The notes: a model not told the origin generated them from the sequence alone. A stretch of 32,681 bases of DNA from Candidatus Nomurabacteria bacterium RIFCSPLOWO2_12_FULL_46_14 (GCA_001786225.1 MFVV01000033.1:3336-36016), one strand, 5' to 3'. Counted from the stretch's first letter, positions 12,569 to 20,282 are shown. Translations and numbers: made by a program.

Positions 12569-13056
12569 GAATTTTAGGTATCGACCCGGGATTTGAGAGG
12601 TTGGGGATAGCAGTATTGGAATCCGCCCAAGGCGGATCGTCTTCCAGCCGAAAAGAATTGGTTGTTTTTTCTGAGTGTTTCAAAACTTCTAGCAAGTTGG
12701 ACTTTGCTGAAAGATTAAAACTGCTTGGGGAAGAAGTAAAAAGGGTGATAAAAAAATACAAGCCAGAAATTCTGGCTATTGAAACTTTATTTTTAAACAC
12801 AAATCAAAAAACGGTAATGCGGGTGGCGGAAGTACGAGGTGTGGTGATTTATGAATCCAGCCAAGCGGGGATGAAAATTTTAGAAGTCTCCCCGCCTCAA
12901 ATCAAAATGGCCACCACCGGCTATGGCCGAGCGGATAAAGAACAGATAATGAAAATGGTTAGAATTTTGGTAGAAATAGACAAATCAAAAACTTCTGATG
13001 ATGAATTAGACGCCATTGCTATCGCCCTCACTGCTTTTGCGCATATAAGGAACTAG
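12565..13056 (+). CDS. ruvC: Holliday junction resolvase RuvC, 163 aa
   Basis: RuvC is an RNase H-fold endonuclease that cuts Holliday junctions symmetrically. The catalytic acidic residues are placed as expected: the first Asp in MRILGIDPGFERLG (residue 7), Glu in 'ILAIETLFL' (near 72), and the C-terminal pair in 'SDDELDAIAIAL'. The segment 'KTVMRVAEVRGVVI' is the usual DNA-binding helix. Residues about 20-28 (AQGGSSSSR) form an unusual loop coded by a small palindrome between the first two strands. It is coupled to ruvB by a 4-nt overlap. The length is normal for the family. Confidence 0.97.
   Translation: MRILGIDPGFERLGIAVLESAQGGSSSSRKELVVFSECFKTSSKLDFAERLKLLGEEVKRVIKKYKPEILAIETLFLNTNQKTVMRVAEVRGVVIYESSQAGMKILEVSPPQIKMATTGYGRADKEQIMKMVRILVEIDKSKTSDDELDAIAIALTAFAHIRN
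12621..12637. repeat. In-frame palindrome in ruvC
   Basis: ATCCGCC-CAA-GGCGGAT, 7-bp perfect arms with a 3-nt loop. It encodes the ESAQGGS turn, a place where extra residues are tolerated. Confidence 0.7.
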
Positions 13057-13058
13057 GG

Positions 13059-13067
13059 TTATCCACA
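13059..13067 (+). promoter_or_regulatory. Consensus DnaA box
   Basis: TTATCCACA exactly, 3 nt after the ruvC stop. It is a single site with no cluster around it, about 5 kb from dnaA. It could titrate DnaA, regulate the acidic protein gene downstream, or be chance. Confidence 0.45.
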
Positions 13068-13099
13068 CTTTAAGTCTTTTTGCTATTGCCAAGCGTTCT

Positions 13100-13118
13100 C
13101 TATTTTGATACAAAATAG
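13100..13118. terminator. Palindrome CTATTTTG-ATA-CAAAATAG after ruvC
   Basis: 8-bp perfect arms with a 3-nt loop between ruvC and the acidic mini-gene. No T-run follows. It may be a weak terminator for ruvBC or an operator for the next gene. Confidence 0.35.
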
Positions 13119-13165
13119 GGAATTTGAGAATAGTAAGAAAAAAATTATTAATTTAATAAAAACAC

Positions 13166-13288
13166 ATGAGTTACGATGAAGAAAGTTTTATGGAAGAAGA
13201 AATAGGCGATGATTTAGATGAGCCCAGGGAAGAAGGAGTTGGAGAAGATTTCGGCCTAGATGAAGAGGACCCGGACCGGGATAGTTAA
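13166..13288 (+). CDS. Very acidic mini-protein, 40 aa
   Basis: ATG at 13166, TAA at 13286-13288. The peptide starts MSYDEESFMEEEIGDDLDEP, continues with EEGVGEDFGLDEEDPDRDS, and has no Lys and only two Arg. Almost half of its residues are Asp or Glu, so it is probably disordered and could mimic nucleic acid or hold cations. I recall similar short acidic proteins in Parcubacteria near ruvC or tyrS, unverified. It is followed 11 nt later by the convergent tyrS stop. The promoter is uncertain; a TAATAA box lies 6 nt upstream of the ATG. Confidence 0.6.
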   Translation: MSYDEESFMEEEIGDDLDEPREEGVGEDFGLDEEDPDRDS

Positions 13289-13299
13289 AAACTCTATTT

Positions 13300-14490
13300 C
13301 TATTTTTTGACTACAATAAACTTCCCGAATCTCTTTTTGCCTATTCTGAATCGAGTGCCAGATTCCGGGATTAAATTGGGGTCTAATACAGTATCCCCGG
13401 AGTCTAGGTTTGTAACTGCATTCTCTTCCACCAATTTTCGAAAGTTGGTTTTTGACGAAACAACGCCGTTTGCAACCGCGGCATTCATTAGAGTGTCTCC
13501 CTTCATTTCTTCCATTTTTTCTGGTATCTCCCCTCTCTGGAAAGTGCGGGTGAAAGTCTCTTCCGCCTCCCTGGCCGAATTTTCATCGTTCAACTCTGCA
13601 ATAATTTGATGCGCCAATTCTTTTTTGTATTTCATGGGGTTAGTGCCCGCGGCCATCTCTTTTGTAACTTCCTTTACTTTGTCCATGGATACCGTAGTCA
13701 GACACTCAAAACATTGCGCGACAACTTCATCCGGCAGAGACATTATTTTCCCGAACAGCTCTTTGGGGTCATCATTGAGCGCAATCGCATTGCCTTCTGT
13801 TTTGCCAATCTTTCTGCCGGTGGCATCGACAATCAGCAATGTGGTCATAACGAACTTTTCTTTTTTTAACATATGGCGCATAAGTTTTCTGCCCATCAGC
13901 ATATTAAACATCTGGTCTGTCCCGCCTAATTCTAAATCTACATTGAGGGCGATAGAATCATACGCCTGCATAACTGGGTAAAGAAATTCGTTCATAAAAA
14001 CATCTTGACCCTGTTTTGTTCTTTCTTTAAATAAGTCTCTTTTTATTACTTGTTGCACCGATAGCTCGCCGGCTATCCGCATAAATTCCAATCCGCTTAA
14101 TTTATCAAGCCATTCGCTGTTGTATCTGATTTCAACCGGATTTTCTCCGTCAAAGCGCAATATTTTACCCGCTTGCGCTTTATACTTTTCGGCATTTTTC
14201 AAAACAACATCCTTGGAAAGCATTTTTCTGGTTTCTGTTTTCCCCGATGGGTCGCCAATCATGCCCGTAGAATCTCCAATTAAAAACACCACCCGATGGC
14301 CAAGCGCCTGCCAGGCCGCGAGTTTGCGCAGGCCCACCATATGGCCGATATGGAGTTTGTCCCCCGTGGGGTCGAACCCTTGGTAGAGCTTGAGTTTTCG
14401 GCCGGAACGCAAAATCTTCTCCAGCTCTTCCCGAGAAGGATAAATTTTGTCCACCCCGCGGGTGAGTAATTCGTCTATCGGGTCAGTCAT
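13300..14490 (-). CDS. tyrS: Tyrosyl-tRNA synthetase, 396 aa
   Basis: Class I aminoacyl-tRNA synthetase charging tRNA-Tyr. Residues 37-55 read YQGFDPTGDKLHIGHMVGL with the HIGH motif at 47-50. The specificity region is 'YPVMQAYDSIALNVDLELGG' followed by TDQMFN. The KMSKS-equivalent is 'GRKIGKTEGNAIAL' near residue 228, within the variation seen in TyrRS. The C-terminal S4 RNA-binding domain is visible as 'TNFRKLVEENAVTNLDSGD' and 'GTRFRIGKKRFGKF'. The gene is divergent from the penicillin-binding protein gene, and both -10 boxes lie in the 45-nt spacer. TAGAAT is 6 nt before the ATG. No T-box leader can exist because the predicted transcript is leaderless. Confidence 0.97.
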   Translation of the reverse strand: MTDPIDELLTRGVDKIYPSREELEKILRSGRKLKLYQGFDPTGDKLHIGHMVGLRKLAAWQALGHRVVFLIGDSTGMIGDPSGKTETRKMLSKDVVLKNAEKYKAQAGKILRFDGENPVEIRYNSEWLDKLSGLEFMRIAGELSVQQVIKRDLFKERTKQGQDVFMNEFLYPVMQAYDSIALNVDLELGGTDQMFNMLMGRKLMRHMLKKEKFVMTTLLIVDATGRKIGKTEGNAIALNDDPKELFGKIMSLPDEVVAQCFECLTTVSMDKVKEVTKEMAAGTNPMKYKKELAHQIIAELNDENSAREAEETFTRTFQRGEIPEKMEEMKGDTLMNAAVANGVVSSKTNFRKLVEENAVTNLDSGDTVLDPNLIPESGTRFRIGKKRFGKFIVVKK

Positions 14491-14496
14491 AACTAA

Positions 14497-14502
14497 ATTC
14501 TA
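14497..14502 (-). promoter_or_regulatory. -10 box (TAGAAT) for tyrS
   Basis: TAGAAT, 6 nt (TTAGTT), then the tyrS ATG on the minus strand. Confidence 0.55.
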
Positions 14503-14523
14503 ACAAAAAAAAGATTTTTCTGC

Positions 14524-14529
14524 TATATT
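14524..14529 (+). promoter_or_regulatory. -10 box (TATATT) for the class A PBP gene
   Basis: TATATT, 6 nt (AGGGTT), then the ATG at 14536. It is divergent from, and 21 nt away from, the tyrS box. Confidence 0.5.
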
Positions 14530-14535
14530 AGGGTT

Positions 14536-17025
14536 ATGAAAAGAAAGTGGTACCGAAACCGCAATCTGCTAAAAAATATGGGGCTTTTTGCCGCCGGTAT
14601 ACTAGTCTTACTCTCCGCTTTTGGCGCAATCTGGGTTGCCTCCTTCCGGATTCCGGATTTCAATTCCTTTGAAAACCGCAAGGTGGTCAATTCCACCCAA
14701 ATTTTTGACCGTACCGGTGAAGTCCTGCTCTATGACATCCATCGCGACATAAGGCGCACCAATGTTCCTTTTGAAAAAATGAGCGCTAACATCAAAAACG
14801 CGACGGTGGCGATTGAGGATTCGGAATTTTACAACCACGGCGGCATCCGCATCACCTCTATTATGCGCGCGGTGCTCTCCAACATTCTCGGCCTGGGTCG
14901 GACCCAGGGCGGCTCCACCATAACCCAGCAATTGGTAAAAAACACCCTGCTGACCTCCAAAAAAACTTACAGCCGGAAGATAAAAGAGTGGTTCCTGGCG
15001 ATGAAGATTGACAACTCCATGCCTAAGGAAAAAATATTGGAGTATTACCTCAATGAGAATCCCTACGGCGGCAATATCTACGGCATTGAGGAAGCCGCCC
15101 GGACTTATTTCAAAAAAAGCGCCGAGGACCTGTCCATTGCCGAAGCGGCTTACTTGGCGGCCATCCCCCAGTCCCCCACCGCCCTCTCGCCCTACGGCCG
15201 AAATCCGGACCGACTGGAGTCTCGCAAAAATCTGGTGCTCTCTCGGATGCTAGACTTGAAATTTATCAGCCGGGAAGAATACAATCGGGCCAAGGCGGAA
15301 ATTGTGGTCTTCGCTCCGGAGCAGAAAACGGGCATCAAGGCGCCTCACTTTGTTTTTTTCATCAAAGATTATCTGGAAAGGAAATACGGCGAAGAAAAAG
15401 TCGCGGAGGGACTCAAAGTAACTACGACTCTGGATTACTCTTTGCAGGAGAGGGCGGAGCAAATAGTCAAAGAAGGCGCCCTCCGGAATGAAAAGGACTG
15501 GAACGGCGAGAACGCGGGGTTGGTGGCCATAGACCCCAAAACGGGACAGATAATAACCATGGTGGGCTCGCGAGATTATTTTGATAAAGAAATTGACGGC
15601 AATTACAATGTGGCCACCGCCTTAAGACAGCCGGGTTCTTCCTTCAAGCCCTTCATCTATGCCACGGCTTTTGGCAAGGGGTTTACTCCCGACACTGTTT
15701 TATTTGATTTGCCGACCGAATTCAATCCGTCCTGCAGTCCCTACGGCGGAGATGGAGCCAATTGCTATATGCCCCAGAATTTTGACGGCAAAACCCGGGG
15801 GCCGATAAGCCTGCGGAACGCCTTGGCCCAATCCATCAACATTCCGGCGGTCAAGCTTTTGTACCTGGTGGGCTTAAACGACGCCATCCGGGTCGCGGAA
15901 AACATGGGCATCAGCACCTTGACCGACCCGGACCGTTACGGCCTGACTCTGGTCATCGGCGGTGGCGAAGTAACCCTGTTGGATATGACTTCCGCTTACG
16001 GAGTTTTTGCCGCAGGCGGCGTTCGGCGTCCCTATACCGGAATTTTAAAAGTGGAAGACCGGAACGGCAGAGCGCTGGAAGAATTCTCCCCAGAGGAAAA
16101 AGAAGTTCTGCCCAAGAATACCGCCTTGATTATTTCCGACATCCTCTCGGACAACGCCAGCCGGGCGCCAACCTTCGGCCCAGCATCGTTGCTTTTCCTG
16201 CCCGGCAAAGACGTGGCGGCCAAGACCGGAACCACCAACAGCAACCGGGACGCCTGGACTATGGGCTACAGCCCCGGTGTCGTGGTTGGAGTCTGGGCTG
16301 GTAATAATGACAATACCCCCATGAAAAAGGGGGGGGTGGCCATGGCTGGCCCAATCTGGAACAAATTTATGAACGAAGCCCTGAAAGTATTGCCGGATGA
16401 AAACTTTGAAGAACCCAATCTCTACGCGGACCCCGAAGTGGTCAAGCCTATTCTCCGGGGATTCTGGCAGGGCAACGAAACTTTTGTCATTGATAGAATT
16501 TCGGGTGGCCTGGCCACCGCGGCTACGCCTCCGGAGACGAGAGAAGAAAAAGCGCTTTACAATGTTCACACGATACTTTATTGGGTGAATCGCAAAGATA
16601 TCTTGGGCCCTCCGCCCGGGAACCCGGGGAGCGACCCGCAATTCGCGCATTGGGAGAGGGGGGTGCAGGATTGGTGGGCGCGCAATAGTGGGCAATACTC
16701 TCTCGCTTCCCCGCCATCAGTACCTGACAGTGTGCATGTGAGCGGCCTAAGGCCGGTTTTGAACATTTTAGAGCCGAACAGCACGGCTTTATACGATGAA
16801 GGACAGCGAATTACCATCAAGGTCGCAAGTCTGGGCGCGTACCCGATTAAAAAAATGGATGTCTTCGTCAATGGAATTTACCTCGGTAGCGCCGACGCCA
16901 ATCTGAACTTTTCTTTTATCCCCGGAGAATTGGATAATCTTATGCCGGTGAATGACTTGCGTCTCTCTTACCAAGATACCGCCTGGAACCGAGGAGAAAC
17001 GCTCTCAACCTTCAGGATGAAATAA
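14536..17025 (+). CDS. mrcA: Bifunctional class A penicillin-binding protein (GT51 + transpeptidase), 829 aa
   Basis: Polymerises lipid II and cross-links peptidoglycan outside the membrane. There is one N-terminal transmembrane anchor (about residues 14-36). The GT51 domain has the catalytic Glu in 'VAIEDSEFYNHGGI' (near 93), 'GRTQGGSTITQQLVKNTLL' and 'RKIKEWFLAMKID'. In the transpeptidase domain the SxxK serine is in 'RQPGSSFKPFIYA' (near 369), SxN is 'AQSINIPAVKLL', and KTG is 'AAKTGTTNSNRDAWTMGY' (near 562). A C-terminal Ig-like domain follows (from 'RPVLNILEPNSTALYDEGQR'). The length is typical. A G8 run at 16329-16336 encodes 'KKGGVAMAG' without breaking the frame. It is monocistronic, with TATATT 6 nt before the ATG. 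Confidence 0.96.
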   Translation: MKRKWYRNRNLLKNMGLFAAGILVLLSAFGAIWVASFRIPDFNSFENRKVVNSTQIFDRTGEVLLYDIHRDIRRTNVPFEKMSANIKNATVAIEDSEFYNHGGIRITSIMRAVLSNILGLGRTQGGSTITQQLVKNTLLTSKKTYSRKIKEWFLAMKIDNSMPKEKILEYYLNENPYGGNIYGIEEAARTYFKKSAEDLSIAEAAYLAAIPQSPTALSPYGRNPDRLESRKNLVLSRMLDLKFISREEYNRAKAEIVVFAPEQKTGIKAPHFVFFIKDYLERKYGEEKVAEGLKVTTTLDYSLQERAEQIVKEGALRNEKDWNGENAGLVAIDPKTGQIITMVGSRDYFDKEIDGNYNVATALRQPGSSFKPFIYATAFGKGFTPDTVLFDLPTEFNPSCSPYGGDGANCYMPQNFDGKTRGPISLRNALAQSINIPAVKLLYLVGLNDAIRVAENMGISTLTDPDRYGLTLVIGGGEVTLLDMTSAYGVFAAGGVRRPYTGILKVEDRNGRALEEFSPEEKEVLPKNTALIISDILSDNASRAPTFGPASLLFLPGKDVAAKTGTTNSNRDAWTMGYSPGVVVGVWAGNNDNTPMKKGGVAMAGPIWNKFMNEALKVLPDENFEEPNLYADPEVVKPILRGFWQGNETFVIDRISGGLATAATPPETREEKALYNVHTILYWVNRKDILGPPPGNPGSDPQFAHWERGVQDWWARNSGQYSLASPPSVPDSVHVSGLRPVLNILEPNSTALYDEGQRITIKVASLGAYPIKKMDVFVNGIYLGSADANLNFSFIPGELDNLMPVNDLRLSYQDTAWNRGETLSTFRMK

Positions 17026-17035
17026 CTACTTATTT

Positions 17036-17055
17036 ATCCCGTTTTCATGCGGGAT
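17036..17055. terminator. Hairpin between convergent PBP gene and dnaN
   Basis: ATCCCG-TTTTCATG-CGGGAT, a 6-bp stem that overlaps the dnaN stop (17045-17047) and sits 11 nt after the PBP stop. A short bidirectional terminator is possible; the T-run is weak. Confidence 0.35.
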
Positions 17056-18145
17056 TCATCGGCATAATCAGATACAAAAAAGAGCTGTCCCCGACTCCCT
17101 CAATCACCATAGGCTTACCGGAGTGATTTAAGCTTATGGAGATGCTATCCGCACCGAGGGATTGGAAGCAGTCCAAAAAATATTTGTAGTTAAAGGAAAG
17201 CTCCAGATTCTCGCCCTCTAGGGCGCCGTCCAGATAGGTCTTATTTTCGCCGACATCGTTGTTGGCCGAAGAAAGCTCAAAAATTTTCTCTTTGGGCCGG
17301 ACGCTTAAATTGAGCTGGTTCCACTTGTCGGAAAACACATTAGAGAGCTTGAGCGCGTTCAAAAGGTCCTGCTTGAGGACAATGGCCTTAGTCTCTCTAT
17401 TTTTAGGAATAATTTGGCGATAGTCCGGGAAGATTCCGTCTAGGACGCGGGAAGTCAAATAAACATTATGAGCGGTGAAAGAAATTTGGTTCTTGTTAAA
17501 GCAAACCTTGACCTCTTCATTCAACTCCCCCAGCACCCTTAGGATATCCGGAATATTCCGGAAGGGAATCAAAATTCCGGGGATGTCCGGCAACCCTTTA
17601 ACTTTTATCTTTTTCTCCGCCAAGCGGAAGGAATCGGTAGCGACAAAACGGAGCTGTCCGTCCTCGGCATAGAGGAAGACACTGGAAATCTCCGGCTTTA
17701 TGTCTGAGGGCGAAGAGCTGTAAGACACCGACTTTATGCCTTCTACCAGTTTCTTGGCTTCTATCTCAAAAGATGTTCCAACCACCGCGGGGATGGTGGG
17801 GAAATCGTCGTGGCTCTGGCCTTTCAATCTTATTCTGCTCTTTTGGGTTTTAATGGAGAGGTTGCCGTCCAAACTCTCCAATTCCGCGTTTTCGTTTTGA
17901 AATATATTGGAAAACACTCCGGCTAAAACCGAGCCGGCGACGGCAACAATGCCTTCTTTTTCCACCTTGGCGGGTATCTCCGCTTCAATACCCAAGCTTA
18001 GGTTGGTAGCCCGCAATTTTATAGACTTACCGGAAGCGATTAAAAGCAGAGAATTCAAAACCGGCAGAGTAAGATTTTTACCGGTTATTCTTTCAGTCTT
18101 CCATATAGCGTCTTTTATTTTTTCTACTTCGCATTGTGCTTTCAT
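17045..18145 (-). CDS. dnaN: DNA polymerase III beta subunit (sliding clamp), 366 aa
   Basis: Forms the dimeric ring that tethers the polymerase to DNA. Three clamp domains of about 120 residues are readable: the first from 'LTLPVLNSLLLIASGKSIKL' to 'SRIRLKGQSHDDFPTIPAV', the second from 'YSSSPSDIKPEISSVFLY' with 'FVATDSFRLAEKKI', and the third with 'VYLTSRVLDGIFPDYRQIIP' and 'FNYKYFLDCFQSL'. The end 'YLIMPMNPA' matches the conserved clamp C-terminus (P-M/V-x-P), part of the partner-binding pocket. It lies downstream of dnaA on the same strand with a 112-nt spacer. Confidence 0.96.
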   Translation of the reverse strand: MKAQCEVEKIKDAIWKTERITGKNLTLPVLNSLLLIASGKSIKLRATNLSLGIEAEIPAKVEKEGIVAVAGSVLAGVFSNIFQNENAELESLDGNLSIKTQKSRIRLKGQSHDDFPTIPAVVGTSFEIEAKKLVEGIKSVSYSSSPSDIKPEISSVFLYAEDGQLRFVATDSFRLAEKKIKVKGLPDIPGILIPFRNIPDILRVLGELNEEVKVCFNKNQISFTAHNVYLTSRVLDGIFPDYRQIIPKNRETKAIVLKQDLLNALKLSNVFSDKWNQLNLSVRPKEKIFELSSANNDVGENKTYLDGALEGENLELSFNYKYFLDCFQSLGADSISISLNHSGKPMVIEGVGDSSFLYLIMPMNPA

Positions 18146-18257
18146 ATGTTTATATCTTTCTTTATTTAAATTATTAATACTATTAGGGCAGTTAATAAGT
18201 GGATAAGATGTTTTTGTCTTGGCGGGTAATATTTAAAAAAATATTTTTAACTGAATA
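18146..18257. other. dnaA-dnaN spacer with near-consensus DnaA box
   Basis: AT-rich 112-nt spacer. On the minus strand TTATCCACT (18206-18198) differs from the DnaA box at the last base only. AATATTT/AAATATT form a short AT hairpin after the dnaA stop. It may be part of the origin or an autoregulatory site for dnaN. Confidence 0.4.
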
Positions 18258-19604
18258 TCACCTGAACATTATTCTTATTTGGTCTAACTCCTGAGAGAGC
18301 TGGGGGTCGGTTTTTATTTCTTCTTTTATTTTGAGATAGGAATGGATGACGGTGGTATGGTCCTTGCCGCCTAGTTTTTGACCGATTAGGGGGTAAGAAA
18401 CATTAAAGTCCTCCCGCAGGAGATACATTACCACCTGCCTGGCTCGGACAATTTCTTTCCGCCTGGTTTTTTCGTATATTGAGTTTTCGTCCAGATTGTA
18501 ATGCTCACTGACCACCTTGACCACGTCCTTAATGGCCACGGTTTTCTTGGGTTTGATGTTGTTTTTAAGCAGATTTTTCACTTCCACGGCGGTTAGGGGC
18601 TTGTTCTTTAGGCGATATTGGCAGAGAATCGTGTTCAAGCTTCCCTCCAGCTCCCTAATGTTGCCGAAAATAGCTGTAGCCACATACTCCATTATTTCTG
18701 GAGGCAGTTTGAGACCCAACTCCTCGGCTTTTACCTTAAGGATGGCCAGCCGGGATTCGTACTCCGGCTCAATAATGTCCACTATCATTCCCGCCGCGAA
18801 ACGGGATTTCAGCCGGTCGGCAAGCTCCGGTATGTGGTTGGGATGCTTGTCGGAGGAAAATATTATCTGCTTGTTGCTTTCGTGAAAAGTGTTGAAGGTG
18901 TGGAAAAGCTCTTCCTGGATTTTCTCCATTTTGCCGATGAACTGGATGTCGTCGATAATCAGGAGGTCGTACTTCCGATATTTTTCCTTGAAGGAATTAG
19001 CCTTGTTGCCCTGCAGGGAGTTTATGAAATCAGTGGCAAATTTTTCCAAAGTCATATAATGGACCTTTTTCTCCGGGAACTTGTCTTTAATGGAGTTGCC
19101 AATGGCCTGGATTAGGTGGGTTTTACCCAAGCCTGTGCCGCCATAGACAAAAAACGGATTATATTTTGTCCCCGGGCTCTCAATAATGGCTTGAGAGGCG
19201 GCGTAGGCCAGTTCATTGAAGCCTCCGACGATGAAAGAGTCAAAGCGATAGCGGGAGTTGAGATTGTCTTCCGGATTTATGTAAAGGTCCCGGAGTGGCA
19301 GTTCCTTATTGCTACCGTAAACCGCGCCGGCGGCCGATATCTCCTGCTTTTCCGATTCTATTTTGGTAATGACGTATTCCACCGCCCGCATATTTTCATA
19401 GGCGTCGGCAATGGTCTTGGTGATAAGTTTGTGGTATTTGTTTTTCAGCCAGTCCCGGACAAATTCATTGGGTACGGCAATGTAAATTATGCCCGTTTCT
19501 TCCCTTAGAATGGAGGTATTCCGGAACCAGGTGCTGAAATTCGCTTTTGAAACCCCGGTTTCTATCTCCGTGAGGCAGTTTTGCCAAAGTTCTTTTGTGT
19601 CCAT
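18258..19604 (-). CDS. dnaA: Chromosomal replication initiator DnaA, 448 aa
   Basis: Binds DnaA boxes and opens the origin. Domain I begins DTKELWQNCLTEIETGVSKA; domain II is short. The AAA+ domain III has Walker A 'VYGGTGLGKTHLIQAIGN' (near 157), Walker B 'YDLLIIDDIQFI' (near 215), 'HTFNTFHESNKQIIFSSDK' and the arginine finger in 'RLKSRFAAGMIVDI'. Domain IV carries the DNA-binding signature 'GQKLGGKDHTTVIHSYLKI' (near 412). The length matches typical DnaA. The gene is divergent from rpmH and upstream of dnaN, the classic origin-proximal order. A TATAAT box lies 11 nt before the ATG, giving at most a few nucleotides of leader. Confidence 0.98.
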   Translation of the reverse strand: MDTKELWQNCLTEIETGVSKANFSTWFRNTSILREETGIIYIAVPNEFVRDWLKNKYHKLITKTIADAYENMRAVEYVITKIESEKQEISAAGAVYGSNKELPLRDLYINPEDNLNSRYRFDSFIVGGFNELAYAASQAIIESPGTKYNPFFVYGGTGLGKTHLIQAIGNSIKDKFPEKKVHYMTLEKFATDFINSLQGNKANSFKEKYRKYDLLIIDDIQFIGKMEKIQEELFHTFNTFHESNKQIIFSSDKHPNHIPELADRLKSRFAAGMIVDIIEPEYESRLAILKVKAEELGLKLPPEIMEYVATAIFGNIRELEGSLNTILCQYRLKNKPLTAVEVKNLLKNNIKPKKTVAIKDVVKVVSEHYNLDENSIYEKTRRKEIVRARQVVMYLLREDFNVSYPLIGQKLGGKDHTTVIHSYLKIKEEIKTDPQLSQELDQIRIMFR

Positions 19605-19615
19605 AATGATTCATC

Positions 19616-19621
19616 ATTATA
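19616..19621 (-). promoter_or_regulatory. -10 box (TATAAT) for dnaA
   Basis: TATAAT on the minus strand with 11 nt to the dnaA ATG. A near-consensus DnaA box lies about 45 nt upstream, so DnaA may repress its own gene. Confidence 0.5.
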
Positions 19622-19664
19622 CTCCCCAAGCGCGAATAGCAAGCAATTTTTAACTTACTAACTC

Positions 19665-19673
19665 TGTTGATAA
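19665..19673 (-). other. Near-consensus DnaA box in the dnaA-rpmH spacer (candidate oriC)
   Basis: TTATCAACA on the minus strand, one change from TTATCCACA; a degenerate TTTTCCACC abuts it. The spacer 19605-19731 is AT-rich and lies between dnaA and rpmH, where many bacterial origins sit. The box count is low, so the origin call is positional. Confidence 0.4.
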
Positions 19674-19717
19674 TCGGTGGAAAAAAATACAAGCAGTTGC
19701 CTAAAGCCTGATTTTAG

Positions 19718-19723
19718 TATAAA
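19718..19723 (+). promoter_or_regulatory. -10 box (TATAAA) for rpmH
   Basis: TATAAA with 8 nt to the rpmH ATG; TTGCCT 15 nt upstream is a possible -35. Confidence 0.45.
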
Positions 19724-19731
19724 ATCATTAT

Positions 19732-19866
19732 ATGTCCCAAACATACCAGCCTAAAAAAAGAAAGCGAGCTAAGACCCACGGATTTTTAAAGAGACGAAAG
19801 AGTAAAACTGGCCAGCGGACGCTCCAGCGCCGCAGGAGAAAAGGCAGAGCCAGGCTCGCTGTTTAA
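19732..19866 (+). CDS. rpmH: Ribosomal protein bL34, 44 aa
   Basis: ATG at 19732, TAA at 19864-19866. The peptide opens MSQTYQPKKRKRAKTHGFLK and continues through 'RRKSKTGQRTLQRRRRKGR' to 'ARLAV', the invariant bL34 pattern (T-Y-Q-P-x(3)-R-x(5)-H-G-F, then G-R-x-x-L-x-x-R-R). It is a very basic component of the 50S subunit. It heads the rpmH-rnpA-yidD-yidC-jag cluster, divergent from dnaA. A long inverted repeat follows it. Confidence 0.97.
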   Translation: MSQTYQPKKRKRAKTHGFLKRRKSKTGQRTLQRRRRKGRARLAV

Positions 19867-19872
19867 TGTTTC

Positions 19873-19942
19873 GCAGGTTTCAGGTTTTTTCTCCCTCCTC
19901 GCACATTTACCGCCTTGTCGTTCGAAAAAACCTGAAACCTGC
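19873..19942. terminator. Long inverted repeat between rpmH and rnpA
   Basis: GCAGGTTTCAGGTTTTTTC (19873-19891) and its exact reverse complement (19924-19942) flank a 32-nt loop. The perfect 19-bp stem ends in a T6/A6 tract. It could attenuate transcription so that rpmH is made in excess of rnpA, or be an RNase III site. Confidence 0.7.
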
Positions 19943-19958
19943 TTTCACTTATAACTAA

Positions 19959-20282
19959 ATGATTCCAAAGAAAAACAGGGTCAACCGCAAAGAAATTGAT
20001 GAAATTTTTAGGCGCGGACGCTCGCTATATTCCCCGAGCTTAACTCTTAGGTTTGTTTGGAATAAAGAAAAACTGCCCCCCAAGATTTCCTTCATCACGC
20101 CTAAAACGTTATTCCCTAAAGCTGTTAAACGCAACTTGCTCCGCCGGCGCGGCTATGCCGCGCTCCATCCCAACTTGAGCCGATTCCCTGTGGGCATATC
20201 GGGAGTTTTTATTTTCCAAAGACAGCCGAAATCCGTTTCCGCTCTAGAGGAAGAAATAGAAATAATTCTGGGGAAACTATGA
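19959..20282 (+). CDS. rnpA: Ribonuclease P protein component, 107 aa
   Basis: Basic partner of the RNase P ribozyme, which trims tRNA 5' leaders. Seen: MIPKKNRVNRKEIDEIFRRG, the central strand 'SLTLRFVWNK', and the family's RNR-type motif as 'KAVKRNLLRRRGYAAL'. The length is normal. It overlaps yidD by 4 nt (ATGA), so the two are coupled. The RNA subunit gene was not found in this window. Confidence 0.95.
   Translation: MIPKKNRVNRKEIDEIFRRGRSLYSPSLTLRFVWNKEKLPPKISFITPKTLFPKAVKRNLLRRRGYAALHPNLSRFPVGISGVFIFQRQPKSVSALEEEIEIILGKL

Noticed and set aside
16329..16336. G8 run after A5 in the PBP gene as a programmed frameshift or sequencing error
   Set aside because: The frame continues through conserved transpeptidase sequence on both sides; nothing indicates a shift.
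16609..16628. CCCGGG-AA-CCCGGG in the PBP gene as another inserted palindrome
   Set aside because: Each half is itself a 6-bp palindrome, the loop would be too small, and it falls in a variable Pro/Gly linker; chance is likely.
16045..16695. 216-codon open frame antisense to the PBP gene
   Set aside because: Shadow of the transpeptidase domain region; Pro/His-rich nonsense composition.
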